Shown here: positions 34,287 to 45,396 of the stretch, one piece after another
How the letters are laid out: every line of letters begins with the position of its first letter
Numbering within the stretch: the stretch's first letter is position 1
NCBI GenBank assembly: GCA_014843695.1
Contig: CM026404.1
Coordinates: 84,970,712-85,034,711 of the forward strand
Direction of reading: 5' to 3'
Source of the DNA: Archivesica marissinica
Taxonomy: Eukaryota > Mollusca > Bivalvia > Venerida > Vesicomyidae
Length of the DNA stretch: 64,000 bases
Notes under the pieces: generated by a model
What the model was told of the DNA's origin: nothing
The model's input: only the letters and a program-made list of their open reading frames with translations
Database searches by the model: none
Position numbers and translations under genes: made by a program

Positions 34287-34568
34287 ACAGACGGATCTGT
34301 AGTCCAGTGGTAACACACTGGACTGATAATACAGGGATCGCAGGTTCAATCCCCGTCTGCCCCTAATAAAATTATCCGTTTTTTTAGATGGGACGTTAAA
34401 CCGAAGTTTCGTGTCGGTGCTGTACACCGTGCAAGTAAAAGAACCAGAGGAGACTCTGTCTGTATCATTGCACTATCTTCCAAAAATCTAAAATGACTAA
34501 TCTCTTCAGGAGCTGTCGCTCATATGGGCAACCGGTAGCGACGATAAATAAGCGTAAAACACACGATA
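34287..34568 (+). mobile_element. tRNA-derived SINE, family C, with expanded tail
   Basis: It has the head GGATCTGTAGTCCAGTGG, the anticodon arm with GGT-like loop, a B-box-like GGTTCAATCCCC, and the body with AGATGGGACGTTAAACC. Its terminal GATAAATAAGCGTAAAACAC runs straight into the 22-bp array that follows. Confidence 0.87.
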
Positions 34569-35287
34569 AATAAACGTAAAACACATGATAAATAAACGTA
34601 AAACACATGATAAATAAACGTAAAACAAACGTAAAACACATGATAAATAAACGTAAAACACATGCTAAATAAACGTAAAACACACGATAAATAAGCATAA
34701 AACACACGATAAATAAGCATAAAACACACGATAAATAAGCATAAAACACACAATAAATAAGCATAAAACACACGATAAATAAGCATAAAACACACGATAA
34801 ATAAGCATAAAACACACGATAAATAAGCATAAAACACGATAAATAAGCATAAAACACACGATAAATAAGCATAAAACACAATAAATAAACATAAACACAC
34901 GATAAATAAAAAAAACACACGATAAAAAAACATAAAACACACACTAAATAAGCATAAAACACACGATAAATAAACATAAACACACACGATAAATAAGCAT
35001 AAAACACACGATAAATAAACATAAAACACACGATAAATAACATAAAACACACACTAAATAAGCATAAAACACACGATAAATAAACAAAAAACACACGATA
35101 AATAAGCATAAAACACACGATAAATAAACATAAAAAACACACGATAAATAAACATAAAACACACGATAAATAAACATAAAACACACACGATAAATAAGCA
35201 TAAAACACACGATAAATAAGCATAAAACACACGATAAATAAACATAAAACACACACGATAAATAAACATAAAACACACACACACTAA
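34546..35287 (+). repeat. Minisatellite, about 22-bp unit, about 34 copies, grown from a SINE tail
   Basis: The unit is close to ACACGATAAATAAGCATAAA plus AC. The first units (GATAAATAAACGTAAAACAC) are identical to the 3' end of family C SINEs. Later units drift from CGTAAAAC to CATAAAAC, and several have short deletions. Confidence 0.93.
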
Positions 35288-35363
35288 AAATAATGAAAAC
35301 ATATGCAACTGAAACCAAAATAAGTAAACTTGTTAAATGATATGTGTTAACCCTTTCCTTAAT

Positions 35364-35769
35364 GGCTGTTCGATTAGCGCAGTGGTTAGCGCGCTCTCGC
35401 TTCTCACCAATGCAACCCGGGTTCGATCCTCGGAACGGGATTTATGTGAGATGGTACGGCAGTCTTCACGAAACTTTGCCAGAGTTTATCTGACACCGGT
35501 CAGACAAATGATTAAAATGCACTTAAACTTAAAATATATTTTGTCTGATCGAAGGATTTTTTGTCTGACATGTCAGGCGGTCCTACGGATTTCGGGACGA
35601 CTGGTACGGTTGTCACCAGATCAGACAGGTGGATTTTCTGCGGGTACTCCGGTTTCCTCCCAGACGAATTACCACATATACGCTTTCATCCGTGCCAACG
35701 AGAGTGATTAATATAAGTTGTTAAAACTTGTTTCGCAATTGTTGTAAAATAAATAAAGTTTAAACTTTA
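35364..35769 (+). mobile_element. tRNA-derived SINE, family B, interrupted by a MITE
   Basis: It starts GGCTGTTCGATTAGCGCAG, has the B box GGTTCGATCCTCGG, and resumes after the insertion with GGTTTCCTCCCAGACGAAT, GAGAGTGATTAATATAAG and the AAAGTTTAAACTTT tail. Removing 35460-35603 and one TSD copy restores the family layout. Confidence 0.87.
35460..35603. mobile_element. 144-bp non-autonomous DNA transposon inside a SINE
   Basis: The ends CAGTCTTCACGAAAC and GATTTCGGGACGACTG form imperfect inverted repeats. Flanking copies of GTACGG (35454-35459 and 35604-35609) look like a 6-bp target duplication. Internal palindromes include CTGACATGTCAG. The superfamily is uncertain. Confidence 0.7.
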
Positions 35770-35777
35770 TCCATTTC

Positions 35778-36015
35778 CTTCATAGAGATTTAGGTTAATA
35801 TACTATTATATCTCCATACAAACGACAGCCATTTAGCTATCATGCAGTTGATAAGTAGTCGCCATATGTATCCCACCTCCATAGATATTACTGGGACTTC
35901 ATAGAGATTTAGGTTAATATACTATTATATCTCCATACAAACGACAACCATTTAGCTATCATGCAGTGGATAAGTAGTCGCCATATCTATCCCACCTCCA
36001 TAGATATTACTGGGT
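35778..36015 (+). repeat. 119-bp tandem duplication
   Basis: Two copies begin with CATAGAGATTTAGGTTAATA at 35781 and 35900 and end near TAGATATTACTGGG. They differ at a few bases. Confidence 0.9.
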
Positions 36016-36383
36016 CTATATGAGATTCTGACCTTTATTATGAACATTGGTTTGGCTACTATATTGTCAATGTATGTCGTATTGGTAATGGCGTCAGGAG
36101 GTGCATCTATGAGAGAAATGGTTAAATCATATTTGATTGCTAAAGGTTTTCCACCAGTGCAAATAAAAAATTAAAAAAGTCATGTGACTTGGTTCCAAGA
36201 TGGCCGCCATCATAATGTTCCATTGAATTTCCGATACACATCCTGTCAATACTTCTTTATTTGTGATTTTACAAAGTTCTTTCACCACATTCTATTGATG
36301 AGCTTTAGATTTCCAAATCATCATGAATCTTATTGTTCGTTTTCCATTAAAGAGACTATTTGTTTTATTGGAATCAAAGTAAA
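36016..36383. other. Intronic spacer
   Basis: Unique intron sequence; short open stretches only and nothing recognisable. Confidence 0.4.
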
Positions 36384-36552
36384 CGTCTGTAGTCCCGTGG
36401 TAAGGTGTCGGATGGATTTGGAATTGAACGGTCGATACTCGGTCAGGCAACGTATGATTGAGCAAGGCAACTCACACACATTGCTTAGTACTAGTTAACC
36501 GCTTAGGTCGACTAGGCCTGCCCAGGAAAAAATGTATAGATCCCCACAAGAT
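36384..36552 (+). mobile_element. tRNA-derived SINE, family A, diverged copy
   Basis: It shares GGATTTGGAATTGAACGGTC, GATACTCGGTCAGGC, TTGAGCAAGGCAACTCACAC and AGGCCTGCCCAGGAAAA with the copy at 3895. The head is reduced, with about 8 bases lost between the GGTC and GATACTC segments. Confidence 0.8.
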
Positions 36553-36624
36553 TAAACTTTTACATTTGATAATTTAAAAGCAATCGTTTGGAAATTTCCT
36601 TTTGAACATTGTTGATGTTATAAG

Positions 36625-39600
36625 ACAATGTGTGATCCTGCAGTTAGCTTGTTTATATTGTTAGACAATGTGTGATACTGCAGTTTATATTGTAAGACAA
36701 GGTGTGATCCTGCAGTTTATATTGTAAGACAAGGTGTGATCCTGCAGTTTATATTGTAAGACAATGTGTGATCCTGCAGTTTATATTGTAAGACAAGGTG
36801 TGATACTGCAGTTTATATTGTAAGACAATGTGTGATCCTGCAGTTTATATTGTAAGACAATGTGTGATCCTGCAGTTTATATTGTAAGACAATGTGTGAT
36901 CCTGCAGTTTATATTGTAAGACAAGGTGTGATCCTGCAGTTTATATTGTAAGACAATGTGTGATCCTGCAGTTTATATTGTAAGACAAGGTGTGATACTG
37001 CAGTTACTTGTTTATATTGTAAGACAATGTGTGATCCTGCAGTTTATATTGTAAGACAAGGTGTGATCCTGCAGTTTATATTGTAAGACAATGTGTGATC
37101 CTGCAGTTTATATTGTAAGACAATGTGTGATCCTGCAGTTTATATTGTAAGACAAGGTGTGATCCTGCAGTTTATATTGTAAGACAAGGTGTGATCCTGC
37201 AGTTTATATTGTAAGACAATGTGTGATCCTGCAGTTTATATTGTAAGACAAGGTGTGATCCTGCAGTTTATATTGTAAGACAAGGTGTGATCCTGCAGTT
37301 TATATTGTAAGACAATGTGTGATCCTGCAGTTTATATTGTAAGACAATGTGTGATCCTGCAGTTTATATTGTAAGACAAGGGTGATCCTGCAGTTTATAT
37401 TGTAAGACAAGGTGTGATCCTGCAGTTTATATTGTAAGACAATGTGTGATCCTGCAGTTTATATTGTAAGACAATGTGTGATCCTGCAGTACTTGTTTAT
37501 ATTGTAAGACAAGGTGTGATCCTGCAGTTTATATTGTAAGACAATGTGTGATCCTGCAGTTTATATTGTAAGACAATGTGTGATCCTGCAGTTTATATTG
37601 TAAGACAATGTGTGATCCTGCAGTTTATATTGTAAGACAAGGTGTGATCCTGCAGTTTATATTGTAAGACAATGTGTGATCCTGCAGTTACTTGTTTATA
37701 TTGTAAGACAAGGTGTGATCCTGCAGTTTATATTGTAAGACAATGTGTGATCCTGCAGTTTATATTGTAAGACAATGTGTGATCCTGCAGTTTATATTGT
37801 AAGACAAGGTGTGATCCTGCAGTTTATATTGTAAGACAATGTGTGATCCTGCAGTTTATATTGTAAGACAATGTGTGATCCTGCAGTTTATATTGTAAGA
37901 CAATGTGTGATCCTGCAGTTTATATTGTAAGACAATGTGTGATCCTGCAGTTAGTTTGTTTATATTATAAGACAAGGTGTGATCCTGCAGTTAGCTTGTT
38001 TATATTGTAAGACAAGGTGTGATCCTGCAGTTAGCTTGTTTATATTGTAAGACAATGTGTGATCCTGCAGTTTATATTGTAAGACAAGGTGTGATCCTGC
38101 AGTTAGATTGTTTATATTGTAAGACAAGGTGTGATCCTGCAGTTAGCTTGTTTATATTGTAAGACAATGTGTGATCCTGTAGTTTATATTGTAAGACAAG
38201 GTGTGATCCTGCAGTTGTTTATATTGTAAGACAAGGTGTGATCCTGCAGTTTATATTGTAGACAATGTGTGACTGCAGTTTATATGTAAGACAAGGTGAT
38301 CCTGCAGTTTATATTGTAAGACAAGTGTGATCCTGCAGTTTATATTGTAAGACAAGACCATTTATATTGTAGACAAGGTGTGATCCTGCAGTTTATATTG
38401 TAAGACAATGTGTGATCCTGCAGTTTATATTGTAAGACAATGTGTGATCCTGCAGTTTTTTTATATTGTAAGACAATGTGTGATCCTGCAGTTTATATTG
38501 TAAGACAATGTGTGATCCTGCAGTTTATATTGTAAGACAAGGTGTGATCCTGCAGTTTATATTGTAAGACAATGTGTGATCCTGCAGTTTATATTGTAAG
38601 ACAATGTGTGATCCTGCAGTTACTTGTTTATATTGTAAGACAAGGTGTGATCCTGCAGTTTATATTGTAAGACAATGTGTGATCCTGCAGGTTTATATTG
38701 TAAGACAAGGTGTGATCCTGCATAGCTGTTTATATTGTAAGACAATGTGTGATCCTGCAGTTAACTTGTTTATATTGTAAGACAAGGTGTGATCCTGCAG
38801 TTTATATTGTAAGACAATGTGTGATCCTGCAGTTTATATTGTAAGACAATGTGTGATACTGCAGTTTATATTGTAAGACAATGTATGATACTGCAGTTTA
38901 TATTGTAAGACAATGTATGACCCTGCGGTGTATATTGTAAGACAAGGTGTGATCCTGCAGTTAGCTTGTTTATATTGTAAGACGTGTGATCCTGCAGTTT
39001 ATATTGTAAGACAATGGTGATCCTGCAGTTTATATTGTAAGACAATGTGTGATCCTGCAGTTAACTGTTTATATTGTAAGACAAGGTGTGATCCTGCAGT
39101 TAGCTTGTTTATATTGTAAGCCAATGTGTGATCCTGCAGTTTATATTGTAAGACAATGTGTGATCCTGCAGTTTATATTGTAAGACAAGGTGTGATCCTG
39201 AGTTTATATTGTAAGACAATGTGTGATCCTGCAGTTTATATTGTAAGACAATGTGTGATCCTGCAGTTTATATTGTAAGACAAGGTGTGATCCTGCAGTT
39301 AGCTTGTTTATATTGTAAGACAATGTGTGATCCTGCAGTTTATATTGTAAGACAAGGTGTGATCCTGCAGTTAGCTTGTTTATATTGTAAGACAATGTGT
39401 GATCCTGCAGTTTATATTGTAAGACAAGGTGTGATCCTGCAGTTAGCTTGTTTATATTGTAAGACAATGTGTGATACTGCAGTTTATATTGTAAGACAAT
39501 GTGTGATCCTGCAGTTACTTTTATATTGTAAGACAATGTGTGATCCTGCAGTTTATATTGTAAGACAATGTGTGATCCTGCAGATTGTTTATATTGTAAG

Positions 39601-40237
39601 ACAAGGTGTGATCCTGCAGTTTATATTGTAAGACAAGGTGTGATCCTGCAGTTTATATTGTAAGACAAGGTGTGATACTGCAGTTTATATTGTAAGACAA
39701 GGTGTGATACTGCAGTTTATATTGTAAGACAAGGTGTGATACTGCAGTTTATATTGTAAGACAATGTGTGATACTGCAGTTTATATTGTAAGACAAGGTG
39801 TGATCCTGCAGTTTATCTTGTAAGACAATGTGTGATTCTGCAGTTTATATTGTAAGACAATGTGTGATCCTGCAGTTTATATTGTAAGACAAGGTGTGAT
39901 CCTGCAGTTTATATTGTAAGACAATGTGTGATCCTGCAGTTTATATTGTAAGACAAGGTGTGATCCTGCAGTTTATATTGTAAGACAATGTGTGATCCTG
40001 CAGTTTTATATGTAAGACAAGGTGTGATCCTGCAGTTTATATTGTAAGACAATGTGTGATCCTGCAGTTTATATTGTAAGACAAGGTGTGATCCTGCAGT
40101 TTATATTGTAAGACAAGGTGTGATCCTGCAGTTTATATTGTAAGACAAGGTGTGATCCTGCAGTTTATATTGTAAGACAATGTGTGATCCTGCAGTTTAT
40201 ATTGTAAGACAAGGTGTGATCCTGCAGTTTATATTGT
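36625..40237 (+). repeat. Minisatellite, 32/40-bp units, about 110 copies, running into an N gap
   Basis: The short unit contains TTTATATTGTAAGACAATGT then GTGATCCTGCAG. The long form adds TTAGCTTG after CTGCAG. AATGTG and AAGGTG variants alternate. Many one- to three-base losses occur at 38255-38370. The array ends at the gap, so its true length is unknown. Confidence 0.97.
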
Positions 40238-41237
40238 NNNNNNNNNNNNNNNNNNNNNNNNNNNNNNNNNNNNNNNNNNNNNNNNNNNNNNNNNNNNNNN
40301 NNNNNNNNNNNNNNNNNNNNNNNNNNNNNNNNNNNNNNNNNNNNNNNNNNNNNNNNNNNNNNNNNNNNNNNNNNNNNNNNNNNNNNNNNNNNNNNNNNNN
40401 NNNNNNNNNNNNNNNNNNNNNNNNNNNNNNNNNNNNNNNNNNNNNNNNNNNNNNNNNNNNNNNNNNNNNNNNNNNNNNNNNNNNNNNNNNNNNNNNNNNN
40501 NNNNNNNNNNNNNNNNNNNNNNNNNNNNNNNNNNNNNNNNNNNNNNNNNNNNNNNNNNNNNNNNNNNNNNNNNNNNNNNNNNNNNNNNNNNNNNNNNNNN
40601 NNNNNNNNNNNNNNNNNNNNNNNNNNNNNNNNNNNNNNNNNNNNNNNNNNNNNNNNNNNNNNNNNNNNNNNNNNNNNNNNNNNNNNNNNNNNNNNNNNNN
40701 NNNNNNNNNNNNNNNNNNNNNNNNNNNNNNNNNNNNNNNNNNNNNNNNNNNNNNNNNNNNNNNNNNNNNNNNNNNNNNNNNNNNNNNNNNNNNNNNNNNN
40801 NNNNNNNNNNNNNNNNNNNNNNNNNNNNNNNNNNNNNNNNNNNNNNNNNNNNNNNNNNNNNNNNNNNNNNNNNNNNNNNNNNNNNNNNNNNNNNNNNNNN
40901 NNNNNNNNNNNNNNNNNNNNNNNNNNNNNNNNNNNNNNNNNNNNNNNNNNNNNNNNNNNNNNNNNNNNNNNNNNNNNNNNNNNNNNNNNNNNNNNNNNNN
41001 NNNNNNNNNNNNNNNNNNNNNNNNNNNNNNNNNNNNNNNNNNNNNNNNNNNNNNNNNNNNNNNNNNNNNNNNNNNNNNNNNNNNNNNNNNNNNNNNNNNN
41101 NNNNNNNNNNNNNNNNNNNNNNNNNNNNNNNNNNNNNNNNNNNNNNNNNNNNNNNNNNNNNNNNNNNNNNNNNNNNNNNNNNNNNNNNNNNNNNNNNNNN
41201 NNNNNNNNNNNNNNNNNNNNNNNNNNNNNNNNNNNNN
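40238..41237. other. Assembly gap, exactly 1,000 N
   Basis: A run of 1,000 N. A round number usually marks a placeholder of unknown real length, here at the end of a tandem array. At least one exon of the macrodomain gene could be hidden here. Confidence 0.99.
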
Positions 41238-41737
41238 TGACTGAGTGCTAAGAGACTAAATACAACCTTGTGGACCTGTGTGAACTTTATGCAAAGTTGT
41301 GCTAAACCGGAATAGTGTCTAGAGTCTCTATACTAGACATAATATTATAGTGCAAGACAGACTTGATATATCTTGTGATAGTTAACTTAAGTAAAATTAG
41401 AGTATTGTATGTGTAATAGATTTTAAACAAAAATTACAATACATGTATATCAAAATAAAGTTTAACTGGTCATTTCTAGTAATGTGTACACCCACGCTGT
41501 TTTAGCTCGGCCAGCCAATCTCGGCACCCCCCCTCAGAAAATCCTGGGTACGCCCCTGCTGGTGACATATATTTCACAGCGATGGATATCAGCACGTGTT
41601 CCGTAGATAAAAGGCAAACATCGCACATGACAAGGTACACTTTAATTGTAAAGATGTTTGACTAACAGTGTCATAGTAGTCGGATAAGGGAATGAGTCGG
41701 TCATATATACGATGTCTTTACTCGTCTACACACGTTT
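41238..41737. other. Intronic spacer after the gap
   Basis: Unique AT-rich sequence. Part of it (about 41515-41560, with AAATCCTGGGTACGCCCCTG) looks like a TE end seen in many invertebrates, which is recollection only. Confidence 0.4.
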
Positions 41738-42215
41738 TACCTTGGGTTGCATGGGAGTGAGCCCGGATCCAATGGCACACATTACACATAAGCCCAACTT
41801 TCTACCTTGGGGTTGGGATTGGATACCCAAAATACCCTCTCCATATCACTATGTAATTTCAAATTTCTACCTGTTGAAGTTGAACAGCCCCTAATACCCT
41901 AATCAGGGAATGTGACACCAGTGTTGCCACTATTTACATTAAAATATATATGAAACAAATAGTCGATATTTATTCAACGGCCCACTTAGCCTTAAATAAG
42001 GAATGTGATACCACTGACTATGCATGAGTGTGAGTCTGGATCCAATAGGCACACAATACATATACGCTCTACTTTCTACCTATGGGCTCTTCCATATCAT
42101 TATGTAATTTCAGAAATAAAAGTCGAAATTCGACCTTGATGAACGGACCCTGGAGCCCTAACTAGGGAATGTGACACCAGTGACTATGCATAGACGTGGG
42201 CCCATAACCAATTCA
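41738..42215 (-). repeat. Decayed satellite monomers, inverted orientation
   Basis: The reverse complement carries the same ordered segments as the 186-bp satellite: a CACTGGTGTCACATTCCCT-like part, a TGAAATTACATA part and TGGGTATCC. Divergence is high and pieces are missing. Its orientation is opposite to the blocks at 1 and 49150. Confidence 0.75.
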
Positions 42216-42747
42216 TACATAACACACACAAGGATAGGTTTGTATCTTGGGAATGGAGGCACGGGTTACATATAATAATAATTACAGTAACAATGTGAAC
42301 GAATAATTCACAGCGGAAAAAGGGTCCATTCGCAGAAGTGCACAGGAACATCACACCGAGAACAAGGCAGTGCTGTCCAGTATATGGACCCAATATACTA
42401 GTCTGTCCGTCCGTCCACCCCCCCCTCAAGCAGGCAAATATGCACCATGCGCTCCGCAAACAGTCATGTTACATGCCTTGCTCACTGCATTAAAGAAAAT
42501 CAGTTAAAAGGTCAATTTACTTGATATGGCCTATACAAACTGGAGTTCAATATAAATTGTAAACAATTACATTCATTATATGGCCCTTACAATACTGATT
42601 TCGTGCAATGTCATTTCCATTTGTTGCAATAATATGTTTATGGTTGATGGTTTTGCCAGTTATTAACTCGTGTAGCATTCATATGTTTTGAGTAATAAAA
42701 TTATGTTCTGTTATGTAGCAGTTATTATATAGCATACTGTTTTTCAG
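42216..42747. other. Intronic spacer
   Basis: No gene or repeat recognised. It ends in the pyrimidine tract ACTGTTTTTCAG used by the exon at 42748. Confidence 0.4.
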
Positions 42748-42783
42748 GGCAATGATGTTCCTGGAAGCGGCTAGTGAAAACAG
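42748..42783 (+). CDS. Putative 36-base exon near the 3' end of the gene
   Basis: The acceptor CATACTGTTTTTCAG ends at 42747 and a donor GTATCG starts at 42784. One of three frames is open and reads AMMFLEAASEN, with one leading and two trailing bases. Those trailing bases pair with the first base of the exon at 45225 to make Arg. Entering and leaving phases are both 2. The donor is weaker than those of the macrodomain exons. The same bases recur, altered, at 42892-42921 in a 138-bp tandem duplication that lacks the acceptor. Its membership in the macrodomain gene is inferred from order and strand; the upstream phase does not fit 33564-33591. Confidence 0.4.
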
Positions 42784-43005
42784 GTATCGTCATCATAATC
42801 ACAATCATTACAATAACATAATTGTTTCTCTTTATTAATCAACACAAGCATCATCGTCATCAGTATCATCATCATCGGCGTCGTCGTCCGTGATGTTCCT
42901 GGAACATGCTAGCGAAAACAGGTATCGTCATCATAATCACAATCATTACAATGACATAATTGTTTCTCTTTATTAATCAACATAAGCATCATCGTCATCA
43001 TCATC
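42754..43005 (+). repeat. 138-bp tandem duplication covering most of a putative exon
   Basis: GATGTTCCTGGAA starts at 42754 and 42892. Both copies continue through GAAAACAGGTATCGTCATC and TAATTGTTTCTCTTTATTAA into CATCATCGTCATC. The second copy has lost the upstream acceptor. Confidence 0.85.
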
Positions 43006-45180
43006 ATCACCACCACCATCATCATCATCATCACAATCATCATTACAATCATCAATGTCAGCATCACAATTATCATCGCCATCATCATCGACATCGTTGT
43101 CGTTGCCGTCGTCATCACAATTATCAACATCATCACCGCAATCGTCATCATCGTTGTCATCACCATTACATTCAACATCGTTGTCATCATCGCCATCACG
43201 ATTACCATCCTCATCATCAACAACTTCAGCATAGCAATCATCATCATAGTCGTGGTCATCATCATCATACTCGTCATCATCACAATCATCAACTTCATCA
43301 CCACAATCGTCTACATCATCGTTGTCATCATCATCATTACATTCAACATCGTCGTCGACGTCATCATCGACATCGTCATCATCATCGTTGTGGTCGTCGC
43401 CGTTGTCATCATCACAATCATCAGCGTCATCACCACACTCGTCGTTGTCGTTGTCATCACCATTACATTCAACATCGTCATCATCACCACAATCATTTTC
43501 ACAATCATCAACGCCAGCATCACAATCATCATCGTTGTCATCATCCTCATTATCGTTGTCGTCGCCGTCGTCATCATCACAATCATCAACATTATACTCG
43601 TCATCGTTGTCATCACAATTACATTCAACATCGTCGTCATCATCATCATCGCCATTACCACAATCATTATTACAATCATCAACGTCAGCATCACAATCAT
43701 CATCGTTGTCATCGTCGTCGACGTCATCCTCATAATCATCATTATCGTTGTCGGCGTCGCCATCATCATCACCACAATCGTCATCATTTGTTGTCATTGT
43801 CATTACCATTATAGTCGACATCGTCTTCGTCGTCGACGACATCATCGCCATCATCACCACCATCACCACCACCATCATCATCACAATCGTCATCATTTGT
43901 TGTCATTGTCATCACAATTATCATCGACATCATCATCGACATCGTTGTCGTCGCCACATCATCATCGACATCGTTGTCGTCGCCGTCGTCATCACAATTA
44001 TCAACATCATCACCACAATCGTCATCATCGTTGTCATCACCATTAATTTCAACATCGTCGTCATCATCGCCATCACGATTACCATCATCATCAACAACTT
44101 CAGCATATCAATCGTCATCATTGTCGTTGTCATCATCATTACAATCGTCATCATCACAATCATCAACTTCATCACCACAATCGTCATCATCGTTGTCATC
44201 ATAATCATTACATTCAACATCGTCGTCGACGTCATCATCATCATCGACATCGTCATCATCACCGTTGTGGTCGTCGCCGTCGTCATCATCAGAATCATCA
44301 GCGTCATCACTGCACTCGTCGTTGTCGTTGTCATCACCATTACATTCAACATCGTCGTCATCACCACAATCATTTTCACAATCATCAACGTCAGCATCAT
44401 AATCATCATCTTGTCGTCATTATCGTTGTCATCGTCGTCATCATCACAATCATCAACATCATCACCACACTCGTCATCGTTGTCGTTGTGATCACAATTA
44501 CATTCAAGATCGTCGTCATCATCACCACCATCATCACCACAATCATTATCAAAATCATCAACGTCAGCATCACACTCATCATCGTTGTCGTCATCGTCGT
44601 CATCATCCTCATAATCATCATTGTCGGCATCGCCGTCGTCATCATCACAATCGTCATCATTTGTTGTCATTGTCATCACCATTATATTCGACATCGTCTT
44701 CGTCGTCGACGACGTCATCTTCGCCATCATCATCATCATCATCATCACAAGCAGCGTCACAATCATTATCACAATCATCAACATCATCACCACACTCGTC
44801 ATCGTTGTCGTTGTAATCACAATTACATTCAACATCCTCGTCATCATCAACACCGCCACCACCACAATCATTATCGTTGTCGTCAATGTCGTCGACGTCA
44901 TCATCCTCATAATCATTATCATCGTTTTCGTCGTCGCCATCGTCATCATCACCATCGTCAACGTCATCACCATAATAGTCATCATCGTCATCACGATTAC
45001 CATCATTATCACAAGCATCATATCATCATCGTTGTCGCCGTCATCATCATCATTTTAATCATCGCAATCATCAACGTCATCACTACAATCATCATTTTCG
45101 TTGTCGACGTCATCATCACAACCAACATCGTTGTTGTCGCCGCCGTCATCATCATCATCATCATCATCATCACAACCAAC
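42976..45180. repeat. Complex trinucleotide tract (CAT/GTC/CAC-rich), 2.2 kb
   Basis: Mixed CATCAT, CATCGT, GTCGTC, CACCAC and ACAATC triplets read as His/Arg-rich, Ile/Val-rich or Ser-rich on one strand and Asp/Met-rich on the other, depending on frame. A larger block recurs: ATTACATTCAACATCG followed by TCGTCGACG at about 43337 and again at about 44207, 870 bases apart. The frames are low-complexity artefacts, not proteins. Confidence 0.9.
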
Positions 45181-45224
45181 ATCATTGTCGTTGTTAATCA
45201 CTATATACTGACTATATTTGTTAG

Positions 45225-45396
45225 GTTTTATTTTAACGACGATCATCAGTGGCGTGATTATAACGGGCCAGACAGTTCATATTACGGACACAAGAACTTG
45301 TTGGAATCCCGGACACCCTATTATATCATGAGTATGCACGCCGTTCGGTCAGAGGCTGTGAGATTAAAAACTTATGGCTGGTCTAGTGCACAGTAA
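45225..45396 (+). CDS. Putative terminal coding exon with stop codon
   Basis: The acceptor CTATATTTGTTAG ends at 45224. In phase 2 the frame reads FYFNDDHQWRDYNGPDSSYY, GHKNLLESRTPYYIMSMH and AVRSEAVRLKTYGWSSAQ, then TAA at 45394-45396. It is hydrophilic and aromatic-rich, with no signal, membrane segment or domain that I recognise. A second frame is open for about 37 codons but less protein-like, and the third stops at once. Phase 2 matches the exon at 42748-42783. An AATAAA follows at 45771. I infer that it is the 3' end of the macrodomain gene because it lies next on the same strand, but it could belong to a separate small gene. Confidence 0.5.

Noticed and set aside
4747..40237. CRISPR arrays
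   Set aside because: Arrays are direct tandem repeats without unique spacers, and the DNA is eukaryotic.
42909..45396. Asp-rich, His-rich and Ile/Val-rich long frames
   Set aside because: They are low-complexity triplet repeats read in different frames. Only the last 172 bases, after a splice acceptor, look coding.
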